Of a stretch of 64,000 nucleotides of DNA, positions 52,113-61,346 are shown in pieces. The notes beneath the pieces were generated by a model. That model saw only the letters and a list, made by a program, of their open reading frames with translations, was not told the origin of the DNA and did not search any database. The stretch spans positions 186,001 through 250,000 of the forward strand of contig NZ_WXEW01000009.1 in the NCBI RefSeq assembly GCF_009901565.1. The letters run 5' to 3'. Positions within the stretch are counted from its first letter, which is position 1. Each line of letters starts with the position of its first letter. The translations under genes and the position numbers were made by a program. The stretch is from Herbidospora solisilvae. Its GTDB lineage: Bacteria; Actinomycetota; Actinomycetes; Streptosporangiales; Streptosporangiaceae.

Positions 52113-52743
52113 CGGCGAAGGCCAGGCTGGCGACCACGAGCCCGACGACCAGAGCCGGGCGGACCGCGCGCACCCACGAGGCGGCGGCGGGCAGCACGGC
52201 GCTGCGGAACATCAACTCCTCCCCGGCCGCCTGCAGGGGAGTGGTCAGCAGGATGAGAATCAGCATGACGATCGTCGTGGCGCTCACGCCGAAGGCCGTC
52301 CAGCCCGGAGCGTCGGGGGCGACCAGAGCCACGACCCCGATCCCGGCGCTCACCAGCAGCGCCGCGCCGAGGAGGTACTCCGTCAGGCGGCGGGGGTCGA
52401 ACGCTCGCGGCGCGCTGATCAGACTGCGCCACGGCACCTTGGCCGGCCACACCAGGAGCCCGATCGCCAGCGCGCCCGCCGCGCCCACGCTCAGGTTGAC
52501 GGCCAGGAACTTCAACGGGGTGAAGGTGGCCGCCAGCGGATCGTCACTGCCCTCGATGACGCCGACGAACTGGTAGAGCACGACCTGCAGGACCACCATC
52601 ACCAGCGACGGCACGACGATGACCACGAGCGCCTGCCACCGCGTCATGCGCAGGTGCGCGCCGAACGGCCGGGAGTCGTCGACCGCCGGCCGGAAACGTT
52701 CTCGCGTCAAGGGACTGGGATCGGCGGAGCCCGGTGCGTCCAT
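52113..52743 (-). pseudogene. CPBP intramembrane protease, 3'-truncated
   Basis: From ATG 52743 (ribosome site GAGAGGA) the frame encodes ~210 residues with five membrane helices (LVVIVVPSLVMVVLQVVLYQ; YLLGAALLVSAGIGVVAL) and the CPBP motif 1 region AGEELMFRSAVLPAA near residue 175. The later motifs (FxxxH, HxxxN/D) are missing: after LVVASLAFAV it joins a MerR-type tail out of frame. A deletion is likely; the protein is probably inactive. Confidence 0.6.
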
Positions 52744-52950
52744 GGGGGGTCCTCTCGGTCTTGAACTGGTCGCAGCGCTCAAGAGCGAACACCATGCCCT
52801 GGGGGCACACTCAAGTCGTCCAGACGAACAGCCGGGCGTGGAGATCGTCGCAAGGCTGGCCCCGGTAATGACGAGGTCATCGCCGCCGGAGCTGCGATGG
52901 GCCGGGGACTCGAACATGCTCCTGTGGCTCGCGGTTCTCGGGGCGGGATG

Positions 52951-53895
52951 TCAGGCGGTCGGAAAGGAGGTCTTCGTCAGCTCCTCAGAGACCTGCCAGA
53001 TGCGTGCGGCGTCCTCGCTACTGCGCAGCGGTGGGTAGAGCCGCTGCTCGGCAGGCGGGCCGCCGAGGTTGCCGAGCCCGCTGGGGCCGTAAAGGGCGCC
53101 GGGCTTGGCGCTGGGGCCGGTCGCCGCCAAGAGGGCGGGCAGTTTGGCCGTCTCGACGGTGCCCAGCAGGATGCCGCGGGCCGAGAGTGTCCGGATCAGG
53201 CGGACCTGGGGCGTGTCCTGGCCGCGGCCGATCTCGGGGCGGGCGGCCAGGAGGCTGGTGGGGGCGACCCCGGGGTGGGAGAGGTTGCTGGTAATGCCCC
53301 ATCCGTGAGCTTTGCTGCGCCGGTCCAGTTCCAGGCCGAACAGCCCGAACGCGATCTTCGACTGGCTGTACGCACGCATCCCGTGGTAGCCCCGTTCCCA
53401 GTTCAGATCGTCCCAGTTGATGGTGCCGCGACGGGCGGCGATGCTGATCTGCGAGGTCACGCGGGCGTGGCCGTCGCGCAGCAGCGGCAGGATCTGGCCG
53501 ACCAGAGCGAAGTGGCCCAGGTGGTTGGAGCCGAACTGCAGCTCGAACCCGTCGGCCGTGGTCTGCCGGCTCGGCGGGCTCATCACGCCGGCGTTGTTGA
53601 TCAGGAGATGGATCGGACGGCCCTCCTCGCGCAGAGCCTCGCCCAGGGCCACGACCGTTTCCAGCGAAGACAGGTCGAGGGTGCGCAGCGAGACCTTCGC
53701 GCCCGTGACGGCCCTCCTGATCGCGGCGATCGCGGCCTCGCCCTTACGCGGGTTGCGGACCGGCATGATCACCTCCGCACCGGCCGCCGCCAGGCTCGTG
53801 GCCATCCTCAGGCCCATTCCGTCGCTCGCGCCGGTGATGACGGCGCGCTTTCCGGACAGGGTGGGGATGGTGATGTCGATTCGTTTGCGTGGCAT
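52951..53895 (-). CDS. Short-chain dehydrogenase/reductase
   Basis: 314 residues. [11 protein letters not shown] (cofactor glycine motif), LLINNAGVM, active site YSQSK (Tyr near 176), and a long C-terminus as in retinol-dehydrogenase-like SDRs. NADP preference is suggested by PVRNPRKGE after strand 2. The substrate is not known. It is divergent from the XRE regulator across an SDR relic, and could be regulated by it. Confidence 0.82.
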   Translation of the reverse strand: MPRKRIDITIPTLSGKRAVITGASDGMGLRMATSLAAAGAEVIMPVRNPRKGEAAIAAIRRAVTGAKVSLRTLDLSSLETVVALGEALREEGRPIHLLINNAGVMSPPSRQTTADGFELQFGSNHLGHFALVGQILPLLRDGHARVTSQISIAARRGTINWDDLNWERGYHGMRAYSQSKIAFGLFGLELDRRSKAHGWGITSNLSHPGVAPTSLLAARPEIGRGQDTPQVRLIRTLSARGILLGTVETAKLPALLAATGPSAKPGALYGPSGLGNLGGPPAEQRLYPPLRSSEDAARIWQVSEELTKTSFPTA

Positions 53896-53944
53896 CGCCT
53901 CTACTCCTTCATGTTGTGGCCCAGACGCCCCCGTGGACGTGGCC

Positions 53945-54064
53945 CGAGAAGGGTGTTCGAAAGCGCCGCGTGTTGTCCTCGTCGGCGGAATAGTCGATCA
54001 CCACGCTCGCGTCGAACCAGGCGTACCGCAGCGCGATCGCCTTTCCGATCCCGCGGCTCGGGCC
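53945..54064 (-). pseudogene. Short SDR N-terminal relic
   Basis: The minus strand reads GPSRGIGKAIALRYAWFDAS and [15 protein letters not shown], the glycine motif and second strand of another SDR. Neither start nor remainder is present. It lies just upstream of the intact SDR. Confidence 0.5.
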
Positions 54065-54219
54065 ATGGCATCGATCCTCGGGGGACCGCCCGGGCGTATC
54101 CAGGACCTCCCGATCACAGGCTCGCCAGGTCACCGCTCCAGATGGGGGGATCGGCGGGCCGTGGCTACCTCCGCCCGCAGGCACTAGAAACGAGGCAGCA
54201 CTCGAGAAGGAGGATCGTC

Positions 54220-55059
54220 GTGATCGATCGCACCGGGCTGGCGGAGTTCCTCCGCAACCGCCGCGAGGCACTGCAACCCGAGGACGTCGGCCTGCCGCGC
54301 GGCCCCCGGCGCAGGACCAACGGGCTCCGGCGCGAGGAGGTCGCGTTGTTGTGCCACATGTCGGCCGACTACTACTCCCGCCTGGAGCGGGAACGCGGCC
54401 CTCAGCCGTCGCAGATGATGCTCGCCTCGATCGCCCAGGGGCTGCACATGTCGCTCGACGAACGCGACCACCTGTTCCGCCTCGCCGGGCACAACCCACC
54501 GGCCAGGGGCGCGTCCACCGAGCACATCAGCCCCGGCCTCCTGCGGGTGCTCGACCGCCTGAACGACACACCCGCCGAGATCGTCACCGAACTCGGCGAG
54601 ACCCTGCGGCAGAGCCCGATGGGCGTCGCCCTCACCGGCGACACGACCAAGTACACCGGGCCCGCCCGCAGCATGGGATACCGGTGGTTCACCGACCCCG
54701 CCGCCCGGCAGATCTACGCGCCGGAAGAACATCCTTTCCTCACCCGGATGTACGCCTCGGGACTGCGCGAGCTCGTCACCCTCCGCGGTCCCGGCTCCCG
54801 GGCCGCAGACCTGGCCGACCTGCTCCTGGACTGCAGTGAGGAGTTCCGGCGCGTGTGGAACGACCACGAGATCGGGATCCGCCCCCACGACGTCAAGCAC
54901 TTCAACCACCCCGAGGTCGGCGCCCTGGAGCTGACCTGCCAGCGACTGGTCGACCCCGGCCAGGCCCACTCGCTGCTCGTCTACACCGCCACACCCGGGA
55001 GCGAGAGCTACGAGAAGCTCCAGGTGCTGTCCGTCATCGGAGCACAGACGCTCCGCTGA
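54220..55059 (+). CDS. XRE family regulator with MmyB-type ligand domain
   Basis: 279 residues from the GTG at 54220; AAGGAGG lies just upstream. N-terminal helix-turn-helix (GLRREEVALLCHMSADYYSR; LERERGPQPSQMMLASIAQG) and a PAS-like MmyB C-terminal domain (GPARSMGYRWFTDPAARQIY; YTATPGSESYEKLQVLSVIG). This family commonly sits divergent from, and controls, a single oxidoreductase gene; here that is the SDR at 52951-53895. Confidence 0.88.
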   Translation: MIDRTGLAEFLRNRREALQPEDVGLPRGPRRRTNGLRREEVALLCHMSADYYSRLERERGPQPSQMMLASIAQGLHMSLDERDHLFRLAGHNPPARGASTEHISPGLLRVLDRLNDTPAEIVTELGETLRQSPMGVALTGDTTKYTGPARSMGYRWFTDPAARQIYAPEEHPFLTRMYASGLRELVTLRGPGSRAADLADLLLDCSEEFRRVWNDHEIGIRPHDVKHFNHPEVGALELTCQRLVDPGQAHSLLVYTATPGSESYEKLQVLSVIGAQTLR

Positions 55060-55738
55060 GACCCTGGTACCCGCACACGGCACAGTACGGCCGCCTGTGA
55101 CGTAGTCGGTGCTGCACGATGAGTCGATCGCGGTCCGCGTAGGGCCAGACCGGCTAGCGGCTGGCCAAACGGCGAGGTCATCCACGAATTCCGTAAGGAG
55201 CTGGATCCTTCCCGCCTAGAGGTTCATTGTCCACTCCGACTTTTGAACACCAGCGGTAAACAGCGCCAGGCCCCTGGAGAGAATTGCGCCCGTGCAGGGG
55301 ATCGTCTTGATGGAGCTTGACGTTCCGGGCCGACAGCAATAGGCGGCAGCGAATCCGCGCGGCGTCTATGAGCGCGGGGTATTCCAGACGCTCCGGGAGA
55401 AGCTGCGGTGCACCTTGGCTCGTAGCGCCTACAGGAGCAGATCCAGGTGTCCGCGCAGACCTGACCCCCGGCACGCCAAGCCTCCGTCGCGAGGTCGGAG
55501 CCTCCTCGCAGCACGGCTGCGGCGCGGGGGAGCCCAGCGACCTCGACCCAGATCAGTTCGAGCAGTGGGCACGCCCGACCAGCAGCGCCCGGTCGCGACG
55601 GATCTCCCGCACATGGGCGCATCAGGCCGTTTCGTGGTTCCGCGCCCAAGCAACGCGTGGACGCGTTCTGACACCTGCACTTCGCATGAAATCATTCGCT
55701 GCATGATCATTCGATTACTGAGCACGAGGTAGGCCACC
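55060..55738. other. Long region without a supported gene
   Basis: 680 bp. Open frames on both strands are short, Arg/Ser/Pro-rich and lack starts with ribosome sites. No repeat or hairpin stands out. It may be a decayed gene beyond recognition. Confidence 0.4.
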
Positions 55739-56182
55739 GTGGACCGCGCGCGGCAACTGACCGGCGAGGTGCTCCTGTGTCTCTTCCTGGTTCTCATGGG
55801 CACCGGGATCTACTCGTTGACGCAGCCCGCACCGATCTTGGCCTATGACAGCTCTCTGAACTCCATATATTCGATGGTGAGTTATTACAACGGTAGAGAC
55901 GGTCTATTCTCACGAGTGCTTCACGGGAATGTCTCCACGATGCTCCTGGCCGTCGCGGTCGTCTGGGCGCTGCTCGGCCGCTACCGTGAGGGCCCCGTCG
56001 TGTTCGCGCTCGGCCTGCTGATGACCTTCGTCGGCAACTCGTGGGCACACCTGGTCGCCGCGCTGGTCATCGCGGTCATCCTGGTCCGCTGCTCCTGGCA
56101 GGAGGCTAGAGTCAACCGGCGCACGTTGGGCTTCGTGGCGGCGGCACTGGGCATGACGGCGTTCCTGGTCGTCGTGATCTAG
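55739..56182 (+). CDS. Small membrane protein
   Basis: 147 residues from a GTG. Four hydrophobic helices (VLLCLFLVLMGTGIYSL; STMLLAVAVVWALLG; VVFALGLLMTFVGNSW; LVAALVIAVILVRC) plus a final one. No motif is recognised. It stands alone and is followed by a terminator-like hairpin. Confidence 0.6.
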   Translation: MDRARQLTGEVLLCLFLVLMGTGIYSLTQPAPILAYDSSLNSIYSMVSYYNGRDGLFSRVLHGNVSTMLLAVAVVWALLGRYREGPVVFALGLLMTFVGNSWAHLVAALVIAVILVRCSWQEARVNRRTLGFVAAALGMTAFLVVVI

Positions 56183-56188
56183 GGGGAC

Positions 56189-56213
56189 GAGACCGGGCGC
56201 GGCTCCCGGTCTC
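56189..56213 (+). terminator. Hairpin after the small membrane protein
   Basis: GAGACCGGG and CCCGGTCTC, 9-bp perfect stem with a 7-base loop, seven bases past the stop at 56182. Confidence 0.65.
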
Positions 56214-56415
56214 ACCGCGGCAGTCACCTCGTGGCGATCGAAAGCGTCGTTCCGGATCTCCGTGCCAATGTCACGGCCCGGATGACATCAGCGGCCTGAC
56301 CTCGTCCGCGACAACGGTGCGTGCCGGCTGCCCGTAGCCACAGAGACGGCCCTTGTGGTGATCAGGCCGGCAGCCAAGACTGCCGTGCAGATCGCACCAT
56401 CTCTCGATGTCTTCT

Positions 56416-56868
56416 TCAGTCGCCGGCAGGCGACGCCTCGTCGGCGCTGAGGGTGCGCAATATGTCGACCAGCGTCGACATCTGCTCCGAGGTGAGCGGC
56501 CTGAACAACTCTTCGGCCGCCAGTTCATAGCCGGCCGTCCAGTCCTGGGCCAGTGCGGCCCCCTGCGCCGTCACTCGTAGGAGTACGGACCGGCGGTCGC
56601 CCGCGCTGGTCTGGCGTTCGAGCAGTCCGTCACGGACGAGCGCGTCGACCAGGGTGGAGGCGGTCCCCTGGGCGATACCGACCGCGAGAGCGAGCTCGGT
56701 CAGCCGAACCGGCTGTGAACGTGCCACCTCCACCACCAGGCGCGACCTCGGCGTCGACACCCCGTGCTCGCCCAGACGCTCGTTGAAGTGTCGTACGAGC
56801 ACCTTCGCCGTACGGCTGAACTCGTCGGCGACCTGTGCTGCGGTCACGCTCTTCTTCTCGTGCGGCAT
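56416..56868 (-). CDS. MarR family transcriptional regulator
   Basis: 150 residues. Winged helix with RLTELALAVGIAQGTASTLV and the wing ERQTSAGDRRSVLLRVTAQG, flanked by dimerisation helices. It is divergent from a nucleoside-sugar-type reductase/epimerase gene across a 37-bp nested palindrome, its probable operator. Confidence 0.88.
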   Translation of the reverse strand: MPHEKKSVTAAQVADEFSRTAKVLVRHFNERLGEHGVSTPRSRLVVEVARSQPVRLTELALAVGIAQGTASTLVDALVRDGLLERQTSAGDRRSVLLRVTAQGAALAQDWTAGYELAAEELFRPLTSEQMSTLVDILRTLSADEASPAGD

Positions 56869-56917
56869 CGCCCACCTCCCCTTGACGCCCCATCGTACGG
56901 GAGGTTACATAGACGTC

Positions 56918-56954
56918 GATGCATCGATATCAAACTATTTGATGCCTATGCATC
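56918..56954. promoter_or_regulatory. Nested 37-bp palindrome, probable MarR operator
   Basis: Symmetric about 56936: outer arms GATGCAT (56918-56924) and ATGCATC (56948-56954), inner arms ATCAAA (56929-56934) and TTTGAT (56938-56943). It lies 50 bp upstream of the MarR start and 57 bp upstream of the epimerase start, so one dimer or two could control both. Confidence 0.7.
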
Positions 56955-57010
56955 CGGCAGGGCATCGAGCGCGCACAAGAAGTGCGTCCTCAATCACGAG
57001 GAGTGCAAGC

Positions 57011-57997
57011 ATGAAGGTCTTCGTCACGGGCGGCAGCGGTTTCGTCGGCGGCGTTCTCGTCCATCGGCTCGTCGCCGAAGGACATGAGGTCATGGCGCTG
57101 GCCAGATCGGGCTCGAGCATTCAGCGGGTACGTGCGGCCGGAGCCGAAGCCGTTCCCGGCGATCTCGCCGAGCTCGGCCGGTCCGGTTCCCCGGTGCCGG
57201 TCTGGCTCGACACGCTGCGCGAGGCCGACGCGGTCGTACACGTCGCGGCTCACATGGAGTTCTGGGGGCCCGACTCGCTCTTCGAACAGGCCAATCACGT
57301 GCCGACCCTCGCCCTGCACGCCGCGAGCGTCGCGGCCGGGGTGCGGCGCTTCGTGCTCGTCAGCGCCGCGTCCGTCTCCACGGGCAGTCAACGTCGTCCC
57401 GTCGTCGACGAGTCGACGCCGGAAGGCCGGCCGAACATCGCCTACAGCCGGGTCAAGCTGGCCACCGAACGTGCACTGGTGAAGGCCCACAGCGAGAACA
57501 CCGAGCTGGTCGTGCTCCGCCCGCCGTTCATCTGGGGTCGCGGAATGACGACGATCAACGAGATGGTCAAGGTCGCCGACGCGGGACGGTTCGCCTGGAT
57601 CGATCACGGCAAGCACATCGTCGACTTCGTGCACGTCGAAAACCTGACGGGCGCCGCGATGCTCGCGCTCACACGGGGCCGCCACCGCGGGGTGTACTAC
57701 GTGACGGACGGCACGCCGATGCCCATCCGGGACTTCCTCACCCCCTTGCTGGCGACCCGCGGCGTGGATCTGTCCGAGAGCCGCAGCGTCCCTCTGGCGA
57801 TGGCGGCGCCCATGGCCGCGATGATGGACCGCACGGCCCGCCTGCTCCGCCGCAAGACGGCGCCCCCGCTGACGAACTGGCTGGTGAGCTTCACCGGCCG
57901 CGACCGTTCCTACGACATCACCGCCGCGCGGAGGGAACTGGGCTACTCGCCTGACATGACGGTGGAGAAGGGCCTGGCGGAGATGAGCTTCTCGTGA
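57011..57997 (+). CDS. NAD-dependent epimerase/dehydratase (extended SDR)
   Basis: 328 residues from the ATG at 57011, with GAGGAG upstream. Cofactor motif TGGSGFVGGVLV at the start, catalytic YSRVK near 156, and VVLRPPFIWGRG and HGKHIVDFVHVENL typical of 3-beta-HSD/epimerase-type extended SDRs. The substrate could be a sterol-like or sugar-like compound. It is controlled by the divergent MarR gene (inference). Confidence 0.85.
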   Translation: MKVFVTGGSGFVGGVLVHRLVAEGHEVMALARSGSSIQRVRAAGAEAVPGDLAELGRSGSPVPVWLDTLREADAVVHVAAHMEFWGPDSLFEQANHVPTLALHAASVAAGVRRFVLVSAASVSTGSQRRPVVDESTPEGRPNIAYSRVKLATERALVKAHSENTELVVLRPPFIWGRGMTTINEMVKVADAGRFAWIDHGKHIVDFVHVENLTGAAMLALTRGRHRGVYYVTDGTPMPIRDFLTPLLATRGVDLSESRSVPLAMAAPMAAMMDRTARLLRRKTAPPLTNWLVSFTGRDRSYDITAARRELGYSPDMTVEKGLAEMSFS

Positions 57998-58024
57998 GGT
58001 GACGACCTCGCACGCCACGGTCTC

Positions 58025-58130
58025 ACCGCCCCACCATGCCGGCCAGCACGTCTCTGGCGCGACTCACCTGGGCGTCGCCACCACAGCCATAACGGCACCG
58101 CAACGTCGGGACCACCAGGACAACGCTGAC
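58025..58130 (-). pseudogene. NACHT NTPase N-terminal relic
   Basis: The minus strand reads SVVLVVPTL, then out of frame WLW-like CRYGCGGDAQVSRA and ARDVLAGMVG, matching residues ~54-97 of the NACHT paralogues at 11.9-16 kb (VVLVVPTLLVPLWLW; AKDALAGLVEQ). DNA identity is visible in CACAGCCATAACGGCACC and AACGTCGGGACCACCA. Only about 105 bp remain. Confidence 0.6.
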
Positions 58131-58312
58131 CACCGGCGACTCGCCGAGGCCGGCCTCGCGAGAACGACACCTCCTGCTGCTACGCCCGAATCCTGGGAGG
58201 TGTACGTGGTCGAGGCCGACGCGGGCAACCTCGGCGGGCCGCTCCAACGACGGTGCAGCATCTCTGTGCCGGCCTTCGAGTAAGAGCACGCCGACTGCTG
58301 CTGAACGTCAGG
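58131..58312. other. Short unassigned stretch
   Basis: An open plus-strand frame (SWEVYVVEADAGNLGGPLQR) ends at 58283 without a start in context. It may be another relic; no firm call. Confidence 0.25.
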
Positions 58313-59488
58313 TCACCAGGTGACCGGCAGGGCGGTCAGCCCGCCGGTCAGAGTCTTCGGGTCGAAGGTCATCTCTTCCAGTGGCCGTCCCAGCCGCATG
58401 GTCGGGAAGCGGGTGACGAGCTGGGTGAAGACCACGCTCAGCTCGATGCGGGCCAGGGGCGCGCCCATGCAGTAGCGCGGGCCGTGGCCGAAGCTCAGGT
58501 GGGGCGCCACGGCGCTGCCGGGGTCGAAGCGCTCCGGTTCGGGGTAGGCGGCCGGGTCGTGGTTGGCCGCGCCCGTGTCCAGCAGGACCAGGTCACCGGC
58601 GCGTACCGGGACGCCTTCCATGTCGAGGTCGGTGCGGGCATAACGCACGAGGCCGCCGCCGCCCAGGCCGAAGCCGCGCAGGATCTCCTCCACCGTGGCG
58701 TCGATGCGCGCGGGGTCGGCGGCCAGGGCCTGCCACTGGCCCGGGGTGGACATCATCCACAGGGTGCCCATGCCGATCGCGGTGACCGTGGTCTCGTGAC
58801 CGGCGAACAACAATGACATGCCGAGCATGGCGGCCTCGTCGTCGCTGACGCCCTCGGTCGCGGCCAGGCAGGAGATCACGTCGGCGTCCGGGTCGCCTTC
58901 GGCGCGTTTGCGGGCGACCAGGTCACGGCCGTACATGAACAGGTCGGCCAGGCCCTGTTCGGATCGGGTGCGGTCGGTGACGTCCGCGGCGGCCTGGCTC
59001 CAGGCGCGGAACCGGTCGCGGTCGTCGTAGGGCACGCCGAGAAGTTCGCAGATGACGGCGATCGGCAGCGGCAGGGCCAGCGCGCTGTGCAGGTCGGCGG
59101 GGGAGCCGGCGGCCTCCATCTCGTCGAGCAGCGAGGTGGTGAGTTCCTCGATCCGGGGGCGCAGGGCGCGCATGCGCTTGGGGGAGAAGTGGGGCTGGAG
59201 CAGGGCGCGCATGCGGCGATGGTCGCTCTGCTCGGTGTCGAAGTCGCCGAGCGGGCCGCCGAAGAGGGCCGACTCTCCGCTGCGGGAGGCGCGTTCCGGC
59301 TCGGGATGGGCCCGGCCGAACCGATCGTCGGCGAGTAGGCGGCGGACTTCCTCGTATCCGGTGACGAGCCAGGCGGGGTCGCCGACCGCCGTGGTCACCG
59401 CGTGCACCGGGCCCTGTTTCTGGAGTTCGCTCAGCTCAGGAGGGCGGCGCAGCGGGCCTTCTGACCGTTCGAACGGAAGCGTGGACAT
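58313..59488 (-). CDS. Cytochrome P450
   Basis: 391 residues, typical of soluble bacterial CYPs. I-helix LLFAGHETTVTA, a K-helix ExxR (EEILR), and the heme-binding loop LSFGHGPRYCMGAPLAR with the thiolate Cys near 345. It hydroxylates or otherwise oxidises a small hydrophobic substrate using a separate ferredoxin and reductase, which are not encoded nearby. It is divergent from a TetR gene. Confidence 0.9.
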   Translation of the reverse strand: MSTLPFERSEGPLRRPPELSELQKQGPVHAVTTAVGDPAWLVTGYEEVRRLLADDRFGRAHPEPERASRSGESALFGGPLGDFDTEQSDHRRMRALLQPHFSPKRMRALRPRIEELTTSLLDEMEAAGSPADLHSALALPLPIAVICELLGVPYDDRDRFRAWSQAAADVTDRTRSEQGLADLFMYGRDLVARKRAEGDPDADVISCLAATEGVSDDEAAMLGMSLLFAGHETTVTAIGMGTLWMMSTPGQWQALAADPARIDATVEEILRGFGLGGGGLVRYARTDLDMEGVPVRAGDLVLLDTGAANHDPAAYPEPERFDPGSAVAPHLSFGHGPRYCMGAPLARIELSVVFTQLVTRFPTMRLGRPLEEMTFDPKTLTGGLTALPVTW

Positions 59489-59543
59489 GGGACCTCCCGA
59501 TAAGTAGACATCCCTTTGTATACTCCGTCGTATAAGAATCTAA

Positions 59544-59567
59544 CTTGTACACTTTGGGGGATACAAG
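59544..59567. promoter_or_regulatory. Inverted repeat in the P450-TetR intergenic region
   Basis: CTTGTA (59544-59549) and TACAAG (59562-59567) with 12 bases between. A TATAC-rich stretch at 59517-59532 may hold the P450 promoter. It is a candidate TetR operator controlling both genes. Confidence 0.5.
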
Positions 59568-59579
59568 AGGAGAGTCCGA

Positions 59580-60173
59580 ATGGTCGACCAGGTGGCCCCG
59601 GTCCGGCGGTTGCGGCGCGCCGAGCGGCGCGAACAGATCCTCGACGCGGCCACCCGCGCGTTCGCCCGCAACGGGTTCGCCGACACCGGCCTGGACGACA
59701 TCGCCGCCGAGGCGGAACTGACCCGGGCCATGCTCTACCGGCACTTCGAATCGAAGGCCGACCTCTACCGGGCCGTGCTCGACCGGTCTTGTGCCCGCCT
59801 GATCGAGGCCACCGGCTCCGGCAACTACGACGACCGCGCGATTCCCGCCCTGGTCGAGGCGGCGAGCGCCGATCCTGACGGGTTCCGCTTGTTGTTTCGC
59901 CACGCCGCGCGCGAGCGCGAGTTCCGCGACCTGACGAACTTCATGGCAGTCGCCTCCCGCGAGCTCGCCCATCGCAACCTGGCCCGCGTCATCCCCGCGG
60001 GCCCGTGGCTGGAGTGGGCCGCCGACCTGATTCCGGCGCTCACCGTCGAGGCGGTCATCGCCTGGCTGGACGCCGGACGACCCGATCCCGACCAGGTGGC
60101 CGACCGCATCGCCGGGGTGGTGCACGGTGTCATCACCGCGGCCGGGGCGGCCTCGCGGCCGACCGCGAATTGA
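59580..60173 (+). CDS. TetR family transcriptional regulator
   Basis: 197 residues; GAGGAGAG precedes the ATG. The N-terminal helix-turn-helix reads RREQILDAATRAFARNGFAD, GLDDIAAEAELTRAMLYRHF and ESKADLYRAV. The ligand domain has no recognised specificity. Probably an autoregulated repressor of the divergent P450 gene. Confidence 0.88.
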   Translation: MVDQVAPVRRLRRAERREQILDAATRAFARNGFADTGLDDIAAEAELTRAMLYRHFESKADLYRAVLDRSCARLIEATGSGNYDDRAIPALVEAASADPDGFRLLFRHAAREREFRDLTNFMAVASRELAHRNLARVIPAGPWLEWAADLIPALTVEAVIAWLDAGRPDPDQVADRIAGVVHGVITAAGAASRPTAN

Positions 60174-60250
60174 TCCGTCGTCGATCAGGAATGCTCCGCC
60201 CCGTCGTCGGTTCTGGTGGCCCCTCGCCACCTGCGGAAGGATTGACGACC

Positions 60251-61258
60251 ATGACCGACGCCAGAGTGCCCGGCGACGACGAGGCCGCGTTCATCGCGGC
60301 GGCCCGCTCGACCGACGCGGCACCGTTCGTGCTTCTCACGGAGCGCTACCGGCGTGAGCTGCAGGTGCACTGCTACCGGATGCTCGCCAACTACGAAGAC
60401 GCCCAGGACATGACGCAGGAGACGTTCCTGCGGGCGTGGCACAAGCGGGCGTCCTTCAGGGGCCACGCGGCGCTGCGGACCTGGTTGTACCGGATCGCGA
60501 CCAACGCCTGCCTCGACTTCCTGGACAAGCGCGACGACCGCACACCCGTGCCCGCGGACCTGCCGGGCGCGGGCTCGGAAGTGCGCTACCTGCAGCCCTA
60601 CCCCGACCGGATGCTCCCGGAGGACCCGCAGGAATCGGTGGTGGCGCGGGAGACGATCGAGCTGGCCTTCATCGTCGCCGTCCAGCACCTGCCGCCGCGG
60701 CAGCGGGCAGTGTTCATCGTGCGCGACGTCCTGGGCTGGCCGGCGTCGAAGGCCGCCGACGCCCTGGAGCTGACCGTCGCATCGGTGACCAGCGCACTGC
60801 AGCGGGCACGCGTGACGATGCGCGGGCAACTGCCGGGCCGCCGCCTCGACTGGCGGAGCCCCGCCCCGGACGAGCTGTCGGATGAGGAGCGCGGCGTGGT
60901 GAAGGCGTACATGGACGCCCATGAGCGCAACGACCTCACCGGGCTGGCTGCCCTGTTGCGCCATGACCTGCGCTTCGCGATGCTGGCCGAGCCGAGCACC
61001 CTGATCGTCACGGCCAAGGACGCGGTGGACGGCTGGGTCTCCGGCGGGCTCTTCCAGCGCGGCCACGACGACTGGCGCTGCGTCGCCACGACGGTCAACC
61101 GCATGCCTGCCGCCGCGCTGTACCTCCGCACCCCCGACGACCCGGAACACCGTCTGTACACCATCGCGGTCCTGCGCATCGTGGACGGGAAGATCACCGA
61201 GCTGACGGGATTCGACGCCCGCGACAAACCATGGCTGGGCCTGCCCGCGACGCTGTGA
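60251..61258 (+). CDS. ECF-type sigma-70 factor with SnoaL-like C-terminus
   Basis: 335 residues from the ATG at 60251. Region 2 (FVLLTERYRRELQVHCYRML; DAQDMTQETFLRAWHKRASF) and region 4 (HLPPRQRAVFIVRDVLGWPA; ELTVASVTSALQRARVTMR), then a SnoaL/NTF2-like domain of ~110 residues (VVKAYMDAHERNDLTGLAAL). ECF factors with such tails usually lack a separate anti-sigma factor and are thought to be controlled through the tail. It is 77 bp downstream of the TetR gene. Confidence 0.88.
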   Translation: MTDARVPGDDEAAFIAAARSTDAAPFVLLTERYRRELQVHCYRMLANYEDAQDMTQETFLRAWHKRASFRGHAALRTWLYRIATNACLDFLDKRDDRTPVPADLPGAGSEVRYLQPYPDRMLPEDPQESVVARETIELAFIVAVQHLPPRQRAVFIVRDVLGWPASKAADALELTVASVTSALQRARVTMRGQLPGRRLDWRSPAPDELSDEERGVVKAYMDAHERNDLTGLAALLRHDLRFAMLAEPSTLIVTAKDAVDGWVSGGLFQRGHDDWRCVATTVNRMPAAALYLRTPDDPEHRLYTIAVLRIVDGKITELTGFDARDKPWLGLPATL

Positions 61259-61346
61259 CCAGGCACGTCCGAGCACCCATACCTGCTGAACACCACCGCC
61301 TCGCCGGGTTGCCGCCGGGGCGTCCTTCACTCTGAGGAGGTACGGC

